Source: Apium graveolens (lineage: Eukaryota; Streptophyta; Magnoliopsida; Apiales; Apiaceae). From it: a stretch of DNA of 64,000 bases. The translations under genes and the position numbers were made by a program. The notes under the pieces are model-generated. The model saw nothing but the letters and a program-made list of their open reading frames with translations, had not been told where the DNA came from and ran no database searches. The first letter of the stretch is position 1. Each line of letters opens with the position of its first letter. Shown here in pieces: positions 1 through 11,999 of the stretch. The stretch is taken from contig NC_133648.1 in assembly GCF_009905375.1 (NCBI RefSeq), forward strand, positions 313,599,666 through 313,663,665, given 5' to 3'.

Positions 1-339
1 AAGTGGGTGAGTAAACATTTCAAAAGTTTTCCTATTTGTTTGGTAAGAAGCCAGTTTTGCTGAGCTACAAGTTTAGTTTCAGACTTTCCGCAGCAGGATA
101 ATGATAATCAAAACAAATAATATAACCTCCGGGGTCCGGAAACATTAACCTCTTTACTTAGTGATAAGTTCAAAACATCACTTTTAACAATATTTGAAAT
201 AATTTTGAAATATTTTAAGTATGAACGATAGAAAACGCTTATAATTGGTTGATAGAACAGATGCATGCAAGGGGCCAATTATATATGCACATAAATTATT
301 GGTACTCCATTGAGGTATATGTCAGGAAGGTAACTCAAT

Positions 340-894
340 CGGTTAAATATCAAGTAGGTTAATTACTGCGTCCAAATGTATTAAGCGAGTCACTGGTTAC
401 AAAACTGACTTAAACGAGTTACTCATTTGAAAATTTATATCAAAAATATTACTCTATTGTAAGTCGAAATTCTTAAAAATATTATATATTGAGTTTCCCA
501 CATTTTTTGTAAATGATATTACATCGAAATGAAAGGTTACGAGTTCTACTATTTTAGATAATATTGTTAGATTTTTTAAAATTTTATCAACTATTTATTT
601 TTAATTTTTTGATTGTATTATTTGTTTTAAATAAAAATAAATAGTAAATAAATTTTAAAAAAATTAAAAATATTATCTAAAATACTAGAACTCATAATCT
701 TTCATTTGAATGTAATATTATTCATAAAAAATGTGTCAAACTCAATATATAATATTTTTAGGAATTTCGACTAACGATAAAACGATATTTTTGATACAAA
801 TTTTCAAATGAGTAATTCATTTGAGTCAGTTTTGTAACCAATGACTCACTTGATACATTTGAACGCAGCAAGTGACCTACCTAAAATTTAACCC
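340..894. mobile_element. Foldback MITE, Mutator-like, with perfect 10-bp TSD
   Basis: The two halves are long imperfect inverted repeats of each other, roughly 340-620 against 640-894. Shared blocks include CATTTGAAAATTT, the stretch around GGTTACAAAACTGACT, and TTATATATTGAGTTT. The element starts CGGTTAAAT and ends ATTTAACCC. It is flanked on both sides by the identical 10-mer GTAACTCAAT (330-339 and 895-904). A 9-11 bp duplication with long terminal inverted repeats is typical of Mutator-like MITEs. There is no coding capacity. It lies about 1 kb upstream of the XTH gene. The superfamily assignment is inference. Confidence 0.75.
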
Positions 895-904
895 GTAACT
901 CAAT

Positions 905-1800
905 TGTTAACTTTGAGATTTGACATTCACTCTTATCTCTTCCAAGTTCTCAATATTGATTTTAGGGATACATAATAAAAATTTCAGTTCAAACTAATAA
1001 AGACTTTAATGAGAAAAAGGACAATTTTTTTAATTGCCAAAACAAAAAAAAAGGTCAATTGCTCGTGGTGTCAAATGTCACGGCAGAACTCTTTGTTTAG
1101 CTGGCCGAATTTTGTTATTTTTTTGCTAATTTAAATATCCGCACATATTGCAAGTTCTTTTTGTTTTTTTGACGGGCAAGTTCTTGATTTTGTTATCGAG
1201 AACAAAGAACGAGAGATATCCGGAAGTTAAGTACCGACGATGATATTATGACATCTTAAATCTTAATATTTATATAGCTTATCCTTTTTCAGAAAATTGA
1301 CGCAAAACTGTTATATTAACTGTTATGGAGTAATCTGTTTCACTTTAATATAGCATATATACACATTATGGAGTGGGTACCTGGTAAGCATATATGGTGA
1401 GGGCTGAGGCTGCTCTTGCGTTTTAAATTGAAAGGTCTGGATACTGTCGGCATCAGACGTGACCAACAACTCATTCATCAATAAACCGCGTGACCCTTAA
1501 ATAAATACAAAAAGTTTCAGCACATCAATGAAAATATGTGCTGTCACTTGGATGGCTTCCACTTTTAATCTTTCTTAGCCACCTAAATTTTCTTACAAAA
1601 CTTATGGTAACAGCAGTAAAATCAACTTTCAAGTTTCAACACATCTTATTCATGTCCATTTCTGAATTATGACTGTGTCCAGCTAGCACAACACTTTGAA
1701 CCACTTCCACTAAAGTTTCCTAGTTGTTTGTTTTGGGTTGGCTACTTGCATCGAACCTTCTTTCCTCAAATTCAAACCCATAAACATCTTCTACGTTACC
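905..1800. other. Upstream region of the XTH gene, no gene seen
   Basis: AT-rich sequence between the foldback element and the XTH core promoter. No open frame with coding character and no repeat structure was recognised. It presumably contains distal promoter sequence for the XTH gene. Confidence 0.4.
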
Positions 1801-1812
1801 TCCACTCCTCCC

Positions 1813-1820
1813 TATATAAA
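1813..1820 (+). promoter_or_regulatory. TATA box of the XTH gene
   Basis: TATATAAA lies 62 nt upstream of the XTH start codon. This leaves room for a short 5' UTR with transcription starting near 1845. It is the only good TATA element close to the gene. Confidence 0.65.
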
Positions 1821-1881
1821 CACCAACTAGTCCTCTTACTCAACTCATCAAAACACGTAAAATCTGCGACGATATTTAAAT

Positions 1882-3064
1882 ATGGCAGCAGCTATGAGTA
1901 ATGTTTGGTGTGTTGTACTTACTTGTTTAGTAGCTTTTTCAGCAGCTGCTTTGGCTGCGAGTAATTTGAACCAAGAGGTGGATGTTACTTGGGGAGATGG
2001 ACGTGGGAAAATTTTGAATAACGGCGAGCTTCTTACGCTCTCTCTCGATCACACCTCTGGTTCGGGCTTTCAGTCCAAAAATGAGTACTTGTTTGGAAAG
2101 ATTGATATGCAGATAAAGCTTGTTCAGGGTAACTCAGCTGGCACAGTCACAGCTTACTATGTAAGTTAATGCAACAGTGCTATCGTTTCGTTTTATTACT
2201 TGTTACGTAAAGTTTCTTGTTATTCAGAATTAATTGGATATTGATCATGCATATATGTTACTGCAGTTGTCATCACAAGGAACTACTCATGATGAAATAG
2301 ACTTCGAGTTTTTGGGAAATTTGAGCGGTGATCCATATATCCTCCACACCAACGTGTTCAGCCAGGGAAAAGGAAATAGAGAGCAACAATTTTACCTATG
2401 GTTTGATCCAACTGCTGATTTTCATACTTATTCCATCCTCTGGAATCCCCAACGTATCATGTAAGTACTATCCCCGCCCCGAACCTGCTCCATTAAATTT
2501 ACAGTACTTGGCATCATATAAACTAATAATGATTTATTTTCCGCTACAAATCATTTTAGCCATCTAATCTGTCTAATCGAAAACTATTGAGTAACCTGCT
2601 CATCTAAAACTTATTGTTACTAACACTTAAACTTCTTTTATTATTCGTGTTTCAGATTTTCTGTTGACGGAACGCCTATTAGAGAATTCAAGAACCCCGA
2701 GTCGCTTGGTGTCCCATACCCAAAGAACCAGCCCATGAGGATATACTCTAGTCTGTGGAACGCAGACGATTGGGCAACAAGAGGTGGACTGGTAAAGACA
2801 GACTGGACAAAAGCTCCCTTTACTGCCTCATACAGAAACTTTAACGCAAACGCTTGCATTGCATCGTCGTCCTCCTCATCATCGTCTTGTAGCTCAACTT
2901 CCCAATCAGGAGATAATGCATGGCTAACAGAGGAACTGGATGCGACGAGACAAGAAAGGTTGAAATGGGCACAGAAGAACTATATGATTTACAATTACTG
3001 CACGGATGCAAAACGCTTCCCACAAGGCTATCCTAAAGAATGTGCTCTCAATGCCTCTACATAA
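1882..3064 (+). CDS. Xyloglucan endotransglucosylase/hydrolase (GH16), 3 exons
   Basis: Exons are 1882-2160, 2267-2460 and 2656-3064, with GT-AG introns of 106 and 195 bp. The spliced product is 293 residues, the usual XTH length. Residues 1-25 form a hydrophobic signal peptide ending near AALA, so the enzyme is secreted to the cell wall. Exon 2 carries the GH16 catalytic motif [10 protein letters not shown], with the family nucleophile at Glu103 and acid/base at Glu107. An N-glycosylation site (Asn111-Leu-Ser) follows directly, as is typical of XTHs. The C-terminal XET_C part has the family ending [18 protein letters not shown] with conserved cysteines. XTHs cut and religate xyloglucan in the primary wall. 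A serine run (SSSSSSSS, bases 2860-2895) sits between catalytic and C-terminal parts and looks like local codon-repeat expansion. The gene appears intact. The family is certain; the exact member is not assigned. Confidence 0.95.
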
Positions 3065-3175
3065 AAATCGCATTCCTCAAGTGTTCTACTTATACGTGCA
3101 CAGCAAGATTAATTTACAGTGTTTGTTATATATATTTTTTGTAATATAAATTCTTTATTTGTACTTCCCACGTGC

Positions 3176-3183
3176 CAAATAAA
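3176..3183 (+). terminator. Probable poly(A) signal of the XTH gene
   Basis: AAATAAAA lies about 115 nt after the stop codon, downstream of a T-rich stretch. This is a common plant near-upstream polyadenylation element. Inferred from position only. Confidence 0.45.
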
Positions 3184-3189
3184 AGATTG

Positions 3190-4149
3190 AGTGCTTAATT
3201 TGTCTATCTTGGTTATAGTACTTTTTTCAGTTTCAGTTGATCAAATTTTACATTAATACTAAGTACTATAAATTATTATTTATCGCGATATTACAGTTTA
3301 CCTCAAGCAACTGTGCCTGTTAAAATAGATGCAATGTATCTTCTTTTCCAAGTAAAATTAAAAATCTGAAACATGATAATGAAGGAGAAGATGTCTATGA
3401 ACCATGAAGTTTATACCTTGATTGTTATTTCTGGCTAGCACAAATTTTACTTGTAGTTGTAATTGGAGCATAATTTGCTGTCCACAGTCGACTGTACATT
3501 AAAATTTGCTGTCTGATCCAGAATTCAGGGGATCCAACACTTAAATTTTCCAGTTTTTGTCAGAAAGAAACTCATTGAATTGCATCGAAATGTCAATTTA
3601 ATCTTCAACATTGAATGTTTCCAACCCTACTAGTTGTGCTCGAACTGAGGATGCTTTCTTCAGAACAAGGACCCCCCACCTCCATGTGGCTTAGAAGGTC
3701 TGCGCTCATCTCACCTTACTCAAATTCCTCGAGTGAAACGTAATATGCATGCTTGGTTCAATTTTATTTTTGATGACCCTAATTTTCAGAGTTGCAAACT
3801 AAGTACTCATCATGTTGATCGTTAATTAGAGTTTTTTTTAACGGAACTCACTCTTGTAAAAGGCCTCTATAGTTTTTTGAACGGGTGGAATAGTTTGACT
3901 GATAATTTAATGTACTCTGTTAGTCTGTTCAAGAGGTAACCTAATTTGGAAATTTGTATAAGCAGCTTTGAGCAAGCAAGATAACTGATGATTCAATGAA
4001 CACTGGGTGTTGGTTTTGTTTAGCACAATTTATTTTAGTAAGATCACAATTTAAAATATTGGCCCTCACTAGCACGTGTGCAAGTGCAACACATTACACA
4101 TCATATAAGCGCCTCATTTTCTTTTCCAATTTTTGTTGAAGCTTGGAGA
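3190..4149. other. Intergenic, no gene seen
   Basis: Unique-looking AT-rich sequence downstream of the XTH gene. I see no coding frame and no clear transposon ends. Confidence 0.4.
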
Positions 4150-4613
4150 CGTAGATAATTCGGATACGGATATCGGATTCGAATACGGATAATATCCGCT
4201 TTATTTCGGATACGGATAATATCCGTTTTTTTTCGGATACGAATGCGAATATTTCGGACGAATATCGGATTTTTTGATTTTTTTTTGTTACCCCAACCGT
4301 TTTGACGATGATTATAGAACATTTTTTACGTTTGAATACAAATAATTTATTTATATATGTATAAAGTATGTGTACAATTATATAAAATTTGTATAAACGT
4401 ATTATTTAATACAATTACATACACTATAAACTAAAAAAATAAATTTTAAATTATATATAATTATATATTTATATAATTTAAATATCATATATGTATTTAG
4501 TTTTAGATTCGAATATCCCGAATTCGGATACGAATAATATCCGCTTTTTCTCAGATATGGATACGGATTTTTCGTACGAATATCGGATTTTTCAAATTTT
4601 TTTGACAGCCCTA
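4150..4613. mobile_element. Probable non-autonomous hAT-type element
   Basis: Both ends carry inward-facing runs of CGGATA, ATATCCG and GAATATCGG around an AT-rich core. The right end reads TTTGACAGCCCTA, a common hAT-type terminus. The left end (from about 4152) is degenerate, and only partly matching flanks (CTTGGAGA against CTTGGACG) are seen. Boundaries are approximate. Confidence 0.45.
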
Positions 4614-5406
4614 CTTGGACGCATAATTACAACGCGTTTATCAATTATCAGCATGAGGTCTTGATCTAGTAACGAAAACTAAAGTCTACTATAGGTCACA
4701 TATTTGATTTTCCTCCCCTTTATAATTTGTATCTCCAAATGATTCATTTGGATCAAAAAATAACGTGTTATTGGCCCTTGTATCTACTGTTAATGTTAAT
4801 ATTTTGATGCATATAAGACTACAGTATAATTAAGTTCTGTTAACATATTTTATGAGAACAAATATTCATTTTATAAGGTTATAAACCATATTTAACATAT
4901 TCAGTACATAATTGCGGAATTCCTTTATTCTCATTAGCAAGCAAGTGTTAAAGACTTGAAGTTTCCAAAGAAGTTGACAAATATGTTGAATTAATTTTTT
5001 GAAGACTTCTTCTCAAAGTTTTAATTGTGTTTTGCTGCTTGTTTTCCTAAAAGTCATAGATGTCGAGTCGGAATTCCTATTAAAATGTTCTTACGATCTT
5101 CCAACCATAGATTTCAAGTAGGATTTTTGAGGTTTCTTCTAAAACGTTTTCTAACCATGTCGACACTTTCTTATAATGTTAGTCTCTCCGTTTTCATTCA
5201 CAATATGAAGCTAGGAGGATAATAATAACTTATATTAACATGTGATTTTAATTTTTTTCAAAATCAATATTGTAAATGATGAATTCATCTCTATGTGATA
5301 AAATCGGTGAGACTTTTTATTTTCAGTGAAATGACGGTTTTGCCCGTATACTTATTATAATTAAAAAAAATGTTGTTATTGGGATTTGAACCGAAGTCCT
5401 CTCTTA
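4614..5406. other. Intergenic, no gene seen
   Basis: AT-rich. The short open frame around 5025-5222 lacks any recognisable domain and is probably chance. Confidence 0.35.
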
Positions 5407-5411
5407 GCTCT

Positions 5412-6456
5412 TGTTATTCCCAAACAATCTAATAAAAAATTATAGAAGGGGGGTTGAATGCAATTCTGACTACTTTTTGAATTTTAAGAATTGTTCTACT
5501 TTGAATATATAACTGTGTTTGATTTAGCTAAAGTGCGGAATGAAAGTATTGAATAAATCAAACACAAAGTAATCAAATACAAGTATTTAAAAACTTTCTG
5601 GTGGATTGAACTTTTCTACCAGAGATATATATTAATATGAGAACTCTGTAATGCAAGATTTGCACACAGCTGCTTAAAAGTTGAACTTATAAAGAACAGA
5701 GAATTCTTTACAGATATAACTTTGTCTATTTCTCTGGTAAATTGCTTTCTAACTTCGATATTATTCTACTTGCTACCCTTGATTTATATATCACCAAGTT
5801 ACATGATAAAAAGACAAACAAATAAGACAAACAAATAAAACAAACTATATCTAGTCTAATTTCATACTCCTTCATTTCTCTATTCAGCATCTTTGAATAT
5901 CTTCAATTTAGCATGGAAATGGAAATACTTCTTTATTCTCTAAAACCTGGAAAAGGCTGTCACATTCCATTTGCATACAATCAACGCATGTGACTATCAA
6001 GTCACTATCAACTGCTTTTGAATTTGATCATCCGTTGAAACTCTGTGGGATCATCCGTTGAGACTTTGTTGGATTATCCATTCAGAGTCTGGTTGAACAT
6101 CCGTTGAGACTCTAGTTGATCATCCATTGAAACCTTGTGAAACATCCGTTGAGAGCATCTTCATAGCAGTTAACTCTATTTCACTTATACAAGATTTCAA
6201 GGCATCTAATATTTACAGTTAGCCAACCTATCTTGCATATCAATTTAATAGTCAACATAACTTAAAACATTCTACAACATCTGGTTCTCTAAGGCTTTGC
6301 AATATGCAGAAATGTGCTACTAAACTTATTAATACATAAGCTACCCTTTCAACGGATGTTAAAGTGATCATCCGTTGAAAACTACAAAATCACTAAATTA
6401 AATCTACTAAGGTATTTTGTTTAACATATCATCATGAACACAACATATTCCTAATA
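5412..6456 (-). mobile_element. Solo LTR (probable Copia type, minus strand)
   Basis: A 1045-bp block flanked by GCTCT on both sides (5407-5411 and 6457-6461). On the minus strand it starts TATTAGGAATATGTTGTG and ends GGGAATAACA. A TG...CA LTR with its first TG changed to TA would look like this. No internal retrotransposon domain adjoins either side, so it is a solo LTR. It contains a six-copy repeat (6028-6158). Superfamily is inferred from size and end sequence only. Confidence 0.6.
6028..6158. repeat. About 23-bp tandem repeat, six copies, inside the LTR
   Basis: Six successive variants of CATCCGTTGAGACT spaced about 21-24 bp, near 6030, 6053, 6077, 6100, 6123 and 6145. All lie within the solo LTR and could be repeated regulatory sites of its promoter region. 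Confidence 0.7.
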
Positions 6457-6559
6457 GCTCTTATACTACAATATCATTGTGCCATTATATATTTTATGTT
6501 TTTAATCAAACACTTAATATGTGTATATAACGAAAGAGTAAAATTTGAGTTAATTATTA

Positions 6560-6809
6560 CTCCCTCAGTCCCTTCCAATTGTTTACATTTCTGAGGAAGT
6601 ATCCGGCACACATTTTAAGGTGCATAAAAAGTATAGTTATGTAACTTATATTTACAATTTTCTTTTTCTGAATAAAAGTTAAATGTTTTAATTTTTATTC
6701 AGAAAAATAAAATTGTAAAAAAAAATTACAGAACTATACGTAATATGCACCTTAAAATGCGTGTCGAACACTCTCTAAAAATGTAAACAATTGAAAGGGA
6801 CGGAGGGAG
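6560..6809. mobile_element. Stowaway MITE (Tc1/mariner)
   Basis: Starts CTCCCTCAGTCCCTT and ends AAGGGACGGAGGGAG, flanked by TA on both sides. The two halves pair with each other through most of the 250 bp, for example TTTTAAGGTGCAT against ATGCACCTTAAAA. This is the diagnostic Stowaway terminus. Confidence 0.9.
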
Positions 6810-6811
6810 TA

Positions 6812-8912
6812 CAATTCATGAAATAACATTTTTAGTCATGTTTTTCCTTATATATATATTAATTTATTTAACAATATATATCTAAGTAATTAAAGTTTCA
6901 ATAAGATAATAATTTTGATCAATATTTATCAAAAAAATAGCCATTATACAGAAGATATAAATAAATTAAGATATACTTTGTACTTGGTAAATACTGTAAT
7001 GTGTTTCCAAGTAACTGTCTAATTAGAATCTAAGATATTATATATAAGAATTAATAAACATGACAAATGATCATGTTCACATTAATACGAAAAATAAATC
7101 AATAAAGTTTATAGTGCATGTTTATTCAATAAAAGTTATATTGTTAGAAAGGATATGTAATATAATTTTAAGAAAATATAATATTAAATTTTAGTCATTT
7201 GACCAAATTGACCGTAAAAAATTAAATAAGTCAACAATGAGATAAATGGAGTAGTGTTAAGTGTATCCACAATTCATAAATTTATTTAATTTTTTATTTA
7301 GACCAATATATTTAAGTTTATTTCGAACTTAGCATCATAATTTATTTGATTAAAGAAAACACAAAATTTGACCCTTTTTCACAAATAAATATATAATAGC
7401 TTGGTCGACTTGAAGTGCATTATTCAATTAGATAATTTAGAAAGTTTGTTAATTAGATCGATGAAAACGTTATACCAATGAAATAAGATGTTTGTAACAT
7501 CCTATGTCCATAAGGATTATTATGTTTGAATCTTTATAAAACCAAGTCAATAAACGATGTATATAAAAATTGCAATCTTGATTTATTGTGATTTGTCATA
7601 AACTTGACCCGATTTATGAAAAGTAATCAGTATTTTGTACACATTATCGCATTATTAAGTAGAGCTACGAGCGTTGTACTTAACCAATTATTTTCCATAT
7701 TCCACTTTGTAAAACAAAATATACATTAATACCAAAATTTAACTATGTGTTTGTGAATATTTTTTTTATAATGGTGAAATCTTAAAGAGCAAATTTTAAT
7801 TTATACTTCATAAGAAATATGTCAAATTTTTTTACATTTGTTTAAAAAAATCTAGCGCTTAAAGTAATTTGGAACATGTTTTGGCTTATGATTTCAGATA
7901 ATATTCAACTTACAAAAATATGTAAATTATATATTATTTCATATAATTAAAATTACATATGGATATAAATTTATTTGAATGAAACACTAAACTTCTTGTA
8001 ATTATTTAATTTGGTATGAAACTATTTCATGTTATTATAAAATTATTTTCATATTTGAAATTTTAATATATGAATAAAAATTATATATCCACTAAAATAT
8101 ATAATTTAAATCGATCTATTTCATGTTAAAAATGAATAATAATTATATTGACCACAAAAAGTATTGTATTATTTCTTTCATAATAACATTAAAGCATTAA
8201 AAATTTAAGTACTAATATTTATGATTTTTTTTTTGAATTTAGAAAAGTTTGGCACAGGAAGCCAGTATATATGATCACTGAATCTGTATATGAAAAAATG
8301 TAGAAATCATTCATGAAAAAAACAACGATTAAAATAACGCTACTTTAGTCTCTATACTAGAAAATAATGTGTGGTCTTATACCAACACTATCACACACGA
8401 TGACATATTCCAAAGTACATATCCCATGCATAAATAGTAGATATGCATATATTTTCCAGCTAAATACTGCCGCAAAAAAAATGACAACATTATGCGGACA
8501 CTTCAACACGAGAAATTTATGATTGGTTTGAGTCATCTTTTATATCATACACAACAAGTTTTAATCAACTTACACTCATATATATTGAAACTATGCAAAT
8601 TATAATAAATAAAAACATTTTTTACTCAGAGATCACGTACAATCAAAATATTTATTATCACCAGAATCATGAAGCCTGAAAAAAGAAGAAGAAGAATAAA
8701 TGAAATAACACAATAAATCATCACTTAAGAGTCTAAATAATCATTGAAAATGAACTACTTACGGTGCTTTTTTTGTACATTTTAAGTTAAATTATAAGGG
8801 ACTGTATAATTTATTTTTTAATCAGGAAAAAATAAAATTTCAAAAACGTCATACGCTGCATTCTAAGATATTGTTGGAAAACTGCTCATGCCTCGCATAG
8901 ACTATTATGTTA
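6812..8912. other. AT-rich intergenic, no gene seen
   Basis: Very AT-rich, low-complexity sequence. No coding frame, transposon end or RNA gene was recognised. Confidence 0.4.
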
Positions 8913-8924
8913 TCTCTTATATAT

Positions 8925-10370
8925 ACTAGCCTTGCAACCCGTATATTAATATTTTATATTATTTAAAATTATAATTAAAAAAATTAGGTGCGATGCACGG
9001 GTCTTCAATAATGTTTTTGTATTATTTAAAATTATAATAAATTCGATCATTACCTTATTAGTATATTTATAATATATATATATATATATATTTGTTGTTG
9101 GCGGAATTCGAACCTAAATATTGGGTAGTGTATAAATATAATATAAATATTTTTTGTTGGTGGGTTCGATCTGGGAGTTTTAGTAGTGTATAAATAATAT
9201 AATAAATATTTGTTGTTGGCGGGGTTCGAACTTGGGAGTTTAAGTAGTGTATATTCTTTTAGTATTTGAATCTAACGGTCCTGATGACTTGATTAAAAAA
9301 ATCCAAATGTCATAAATGGGGATAACCAAACCAATATCATAATTGAAACAATGAATGTGAGCTACAATTTAATTTTTAGCATCACTTTTAACTTAATTTT
9401 GAAAGCCCATGTTATCTTTTGAAATAAAAAAATGACTATGATATAGTATTACGATTATTTGATAATCTGAATATTATATAGACTTCATTGCCTGCAGTAA
9501 AGGAAGTAAAAAATACATAAAGATTCAAGACCTTGTAAACACACTGAAATAAGAAAGATAAGCCATAATCAACTAGTGAAAAATCCAACAACAATAGCTT
9601 ACTACAAACCACTAGATAGCATTATCTACAACAAAACGAAATACAACCATCCTGAAAGATGCAATAACATATGAACTTGGATTCTTAATTATATTATCTT
9701 CTGTTTGGAATATTTTTTTACTATAATTATTCTCTGTGATAGGATCTGGTTCACCACCCCCTCGTCGTATCAAACAAGGTATTTAATCTTCAACTTAACA
9801 AAATTATGTATTTTGTGTTTAGTATTTGTCTTAGTAGTTTACGTAGCATTCATGTTTTTTTTACATATTTTTCATTTTTTTCGGGATATATAGTTGATCC
9901 ATTTTCCATTTTTGTTCCTAAGCTTCCATAACATGTAAATGTTCAACTTATTTACCCTATTTTTGAACTTTTTGGTGCAATTCAAATGAATGGGATGAAG
10001 ATCCGTTGGAAGATGTGTGCATATTTGTTTTGTTGTACACTATTTTCATAATTCAAGTTTTGGTGTTGTTCTTTATTCCTCTAACATTCATACGAATCAA
10101 AATAATGTGTGCAACAATATCCTAGTGGTTGGAAACCTTTTGTCACTGTTGCATACCTGGACAAAAGTTTCTGCTGATAGGAAATTCAGGTAATTTAAAC
10201 ACATATGTAAATATATTAACACCTAATAAGGAAATCTTTTGATGTGTGTGTGTATATATATATATATATAATTATGTTTCAGAGGGGATATACCACTATG
10301 GATGACACTATAGTAAGGATTTTTGAGAACCAAGTTAGATATTATGTTAGTAATTCGGGTATTAATTAGT
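8925..10370 (+). repeat. Direct repeat unit A (~1.4 kb)
   Basis: Starts ACTAGCCTTGCAACCCGT and ends just before the second copy. It shares with unit B the GGTCCTGATGACTTGATTAA block, the ATTGAAACAATGAATG block, a TTGTTCCTAAGCTTCCATA block and the GAACCAAGT...ATTATGTTAGTAATTC end. It contains three shorter repeats of about 60-80 bp (9091-9250) carrying GGTTCGAACCTGGGA-like sequence. Confidence 0.8.
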
Positions 10371-11968
10371 ACCAGCCTTACAACCCGTGTGATACACGGG
10401 TCTTCATTGATATTTTTATATTATTGAAAAATATAATAAAAAAAAATTGGGTGCGATGAACGAGTCTTCATTAATATTTAAAATTATTTAAAATTATAAT
10501 AACTTTTTTTGGATTAATAACTTATTAATATATTTTTTTGTTATGCTACCTTATTAGTATATTTATAAATTATAATATAAATATTTATTGTTGGCGGGAT
10601 TCGAATCTAAATATTGGGTGGTTTATAGATATAATATAAGTATTTCTTGTTGGCTGGGTTCGAACCTGGGAGTTTTAGTAGTATAAATAATAATATAAAT
10701 ATTTATTGTTGGGGTTCGAACCTGAGAGTTTGGGTAGTGTATATTCTTTTAGTATTTGAATTTAACGGTCCTGATGACTTGATTAAAAATATCCAACGGT
10801 CATAAATGGGGATAACCATAATCCAAAAAAGGCATACCAAATCATACCTCATTCCGGTTATTATAGTATCCTTCCGTTACTGTGAACATGGTAAGCATCC
10901 ATAATAAATTAATATTATTTTGAAATATCATAATTGAAACAATGAATGCGAGCTATAATTTAATTTTTAGCATCACTGCTAACTTAATTTTGAAAGCCTA
11001 TGTTATCTTTTGAAATAGAAAAATGACTATGATATAGTATTATGATTTTTTGATAATCTGAATATTATATAAACTTCATTGCCTACTGTAAAGGAAGTAA
11101 AAAATACATATAGATAAAGGATCCAAGACCTTGTAAACACATTGAAAAAAGAAAGATAAGACATAATCAACTAGTGAAAAATCCAACAACAATAGCCAAC
11201 TACAAACCACTAGATAGCATTATCTACAATAAAATGAAATACACCATCCTGAAAGATGCAATAACATATGAACTTGGATTCTTAATTAATTGTATTATCT
11301 TCTGTTTGGGACATTTTTCTACTATAATTATTTTCTGTGATAGGATCTAGTTCACCACCCCTTCGTCGTGTCAAACAAGGTATTTAATCTTCAACTTAAC
11401 AAAATTTTATATTTTGTATTTAGAATTTGTCTTAGTAGTTTATGTAGAATTTATGTATCTTTATATATTTTTTTCATTTTTTTCAGGATATATAGTTGAT
11501 CCATTTTCCATCTTTGTTCCTAAGCTTCCATATCTTGCAAACATTCAACTTATTTACCCTATTTTTGAAACTTTTGGTGCAATTCAAATGAATGGGATTA
11601 ACATCCGTTGGAAGATGTGTGCATATGTGTTTTGTTGTACATTATTTTCACAATTCAAGTTGTGGTGTTGTTCTTTATTCATCTCACATTCATACGAATC
11701 AAAATAATGTGTGCAACAATATCCTAGTGGTTGGACACCTTGTATATCTGCGCAAAAGTTTCTGCTGATACGGCAATCCAGATAATTTAAACACATATGT
11801 AAATATATTAACACCTAATAACCAAGGCAACATTTTGATGTGTGTGTGTGTCTATACATATATTTGTGTGTGTGTTTCAGAGGGGATATACCACTATCGC
11901 TGGCACTACAGTAAGGATTTTTGAGAACCAAGTCAGAGATTATGTTAGTAATTCAGGAATTAATTAAT
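10371..11968 (+). repeat. Direct repeat unit B (~1.6 kb)
   Basis: A diverged copy of unit A starting ACCAGCCTTACAACCCGTG, with a complete CCCGTGTGATACACGGG hairpin at its start that unit A has partly lost. The open frame around 11414-11707 lies inside it. The same stretch in unit A is broken by stops, so it is not supported as a gene. Confidence 0.8.
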
Positions 11969-11999
11969 ACTAGCCTTACATCTTATAAAATTGATTATG

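Noticed and set aside
9085..10745. tRNA genes suggested by GGTTCGAACCTGGGA
   Set aside because: Only a T-arm-like word is present, with no cloverleaf partner arms, and it repeats every 60-80 bp.
11414..11814. Protein gene in repeat unit B
   Set aside because: The equivalent stretch in unit A is broken by stops and frame changes, and no domain is recognisable.
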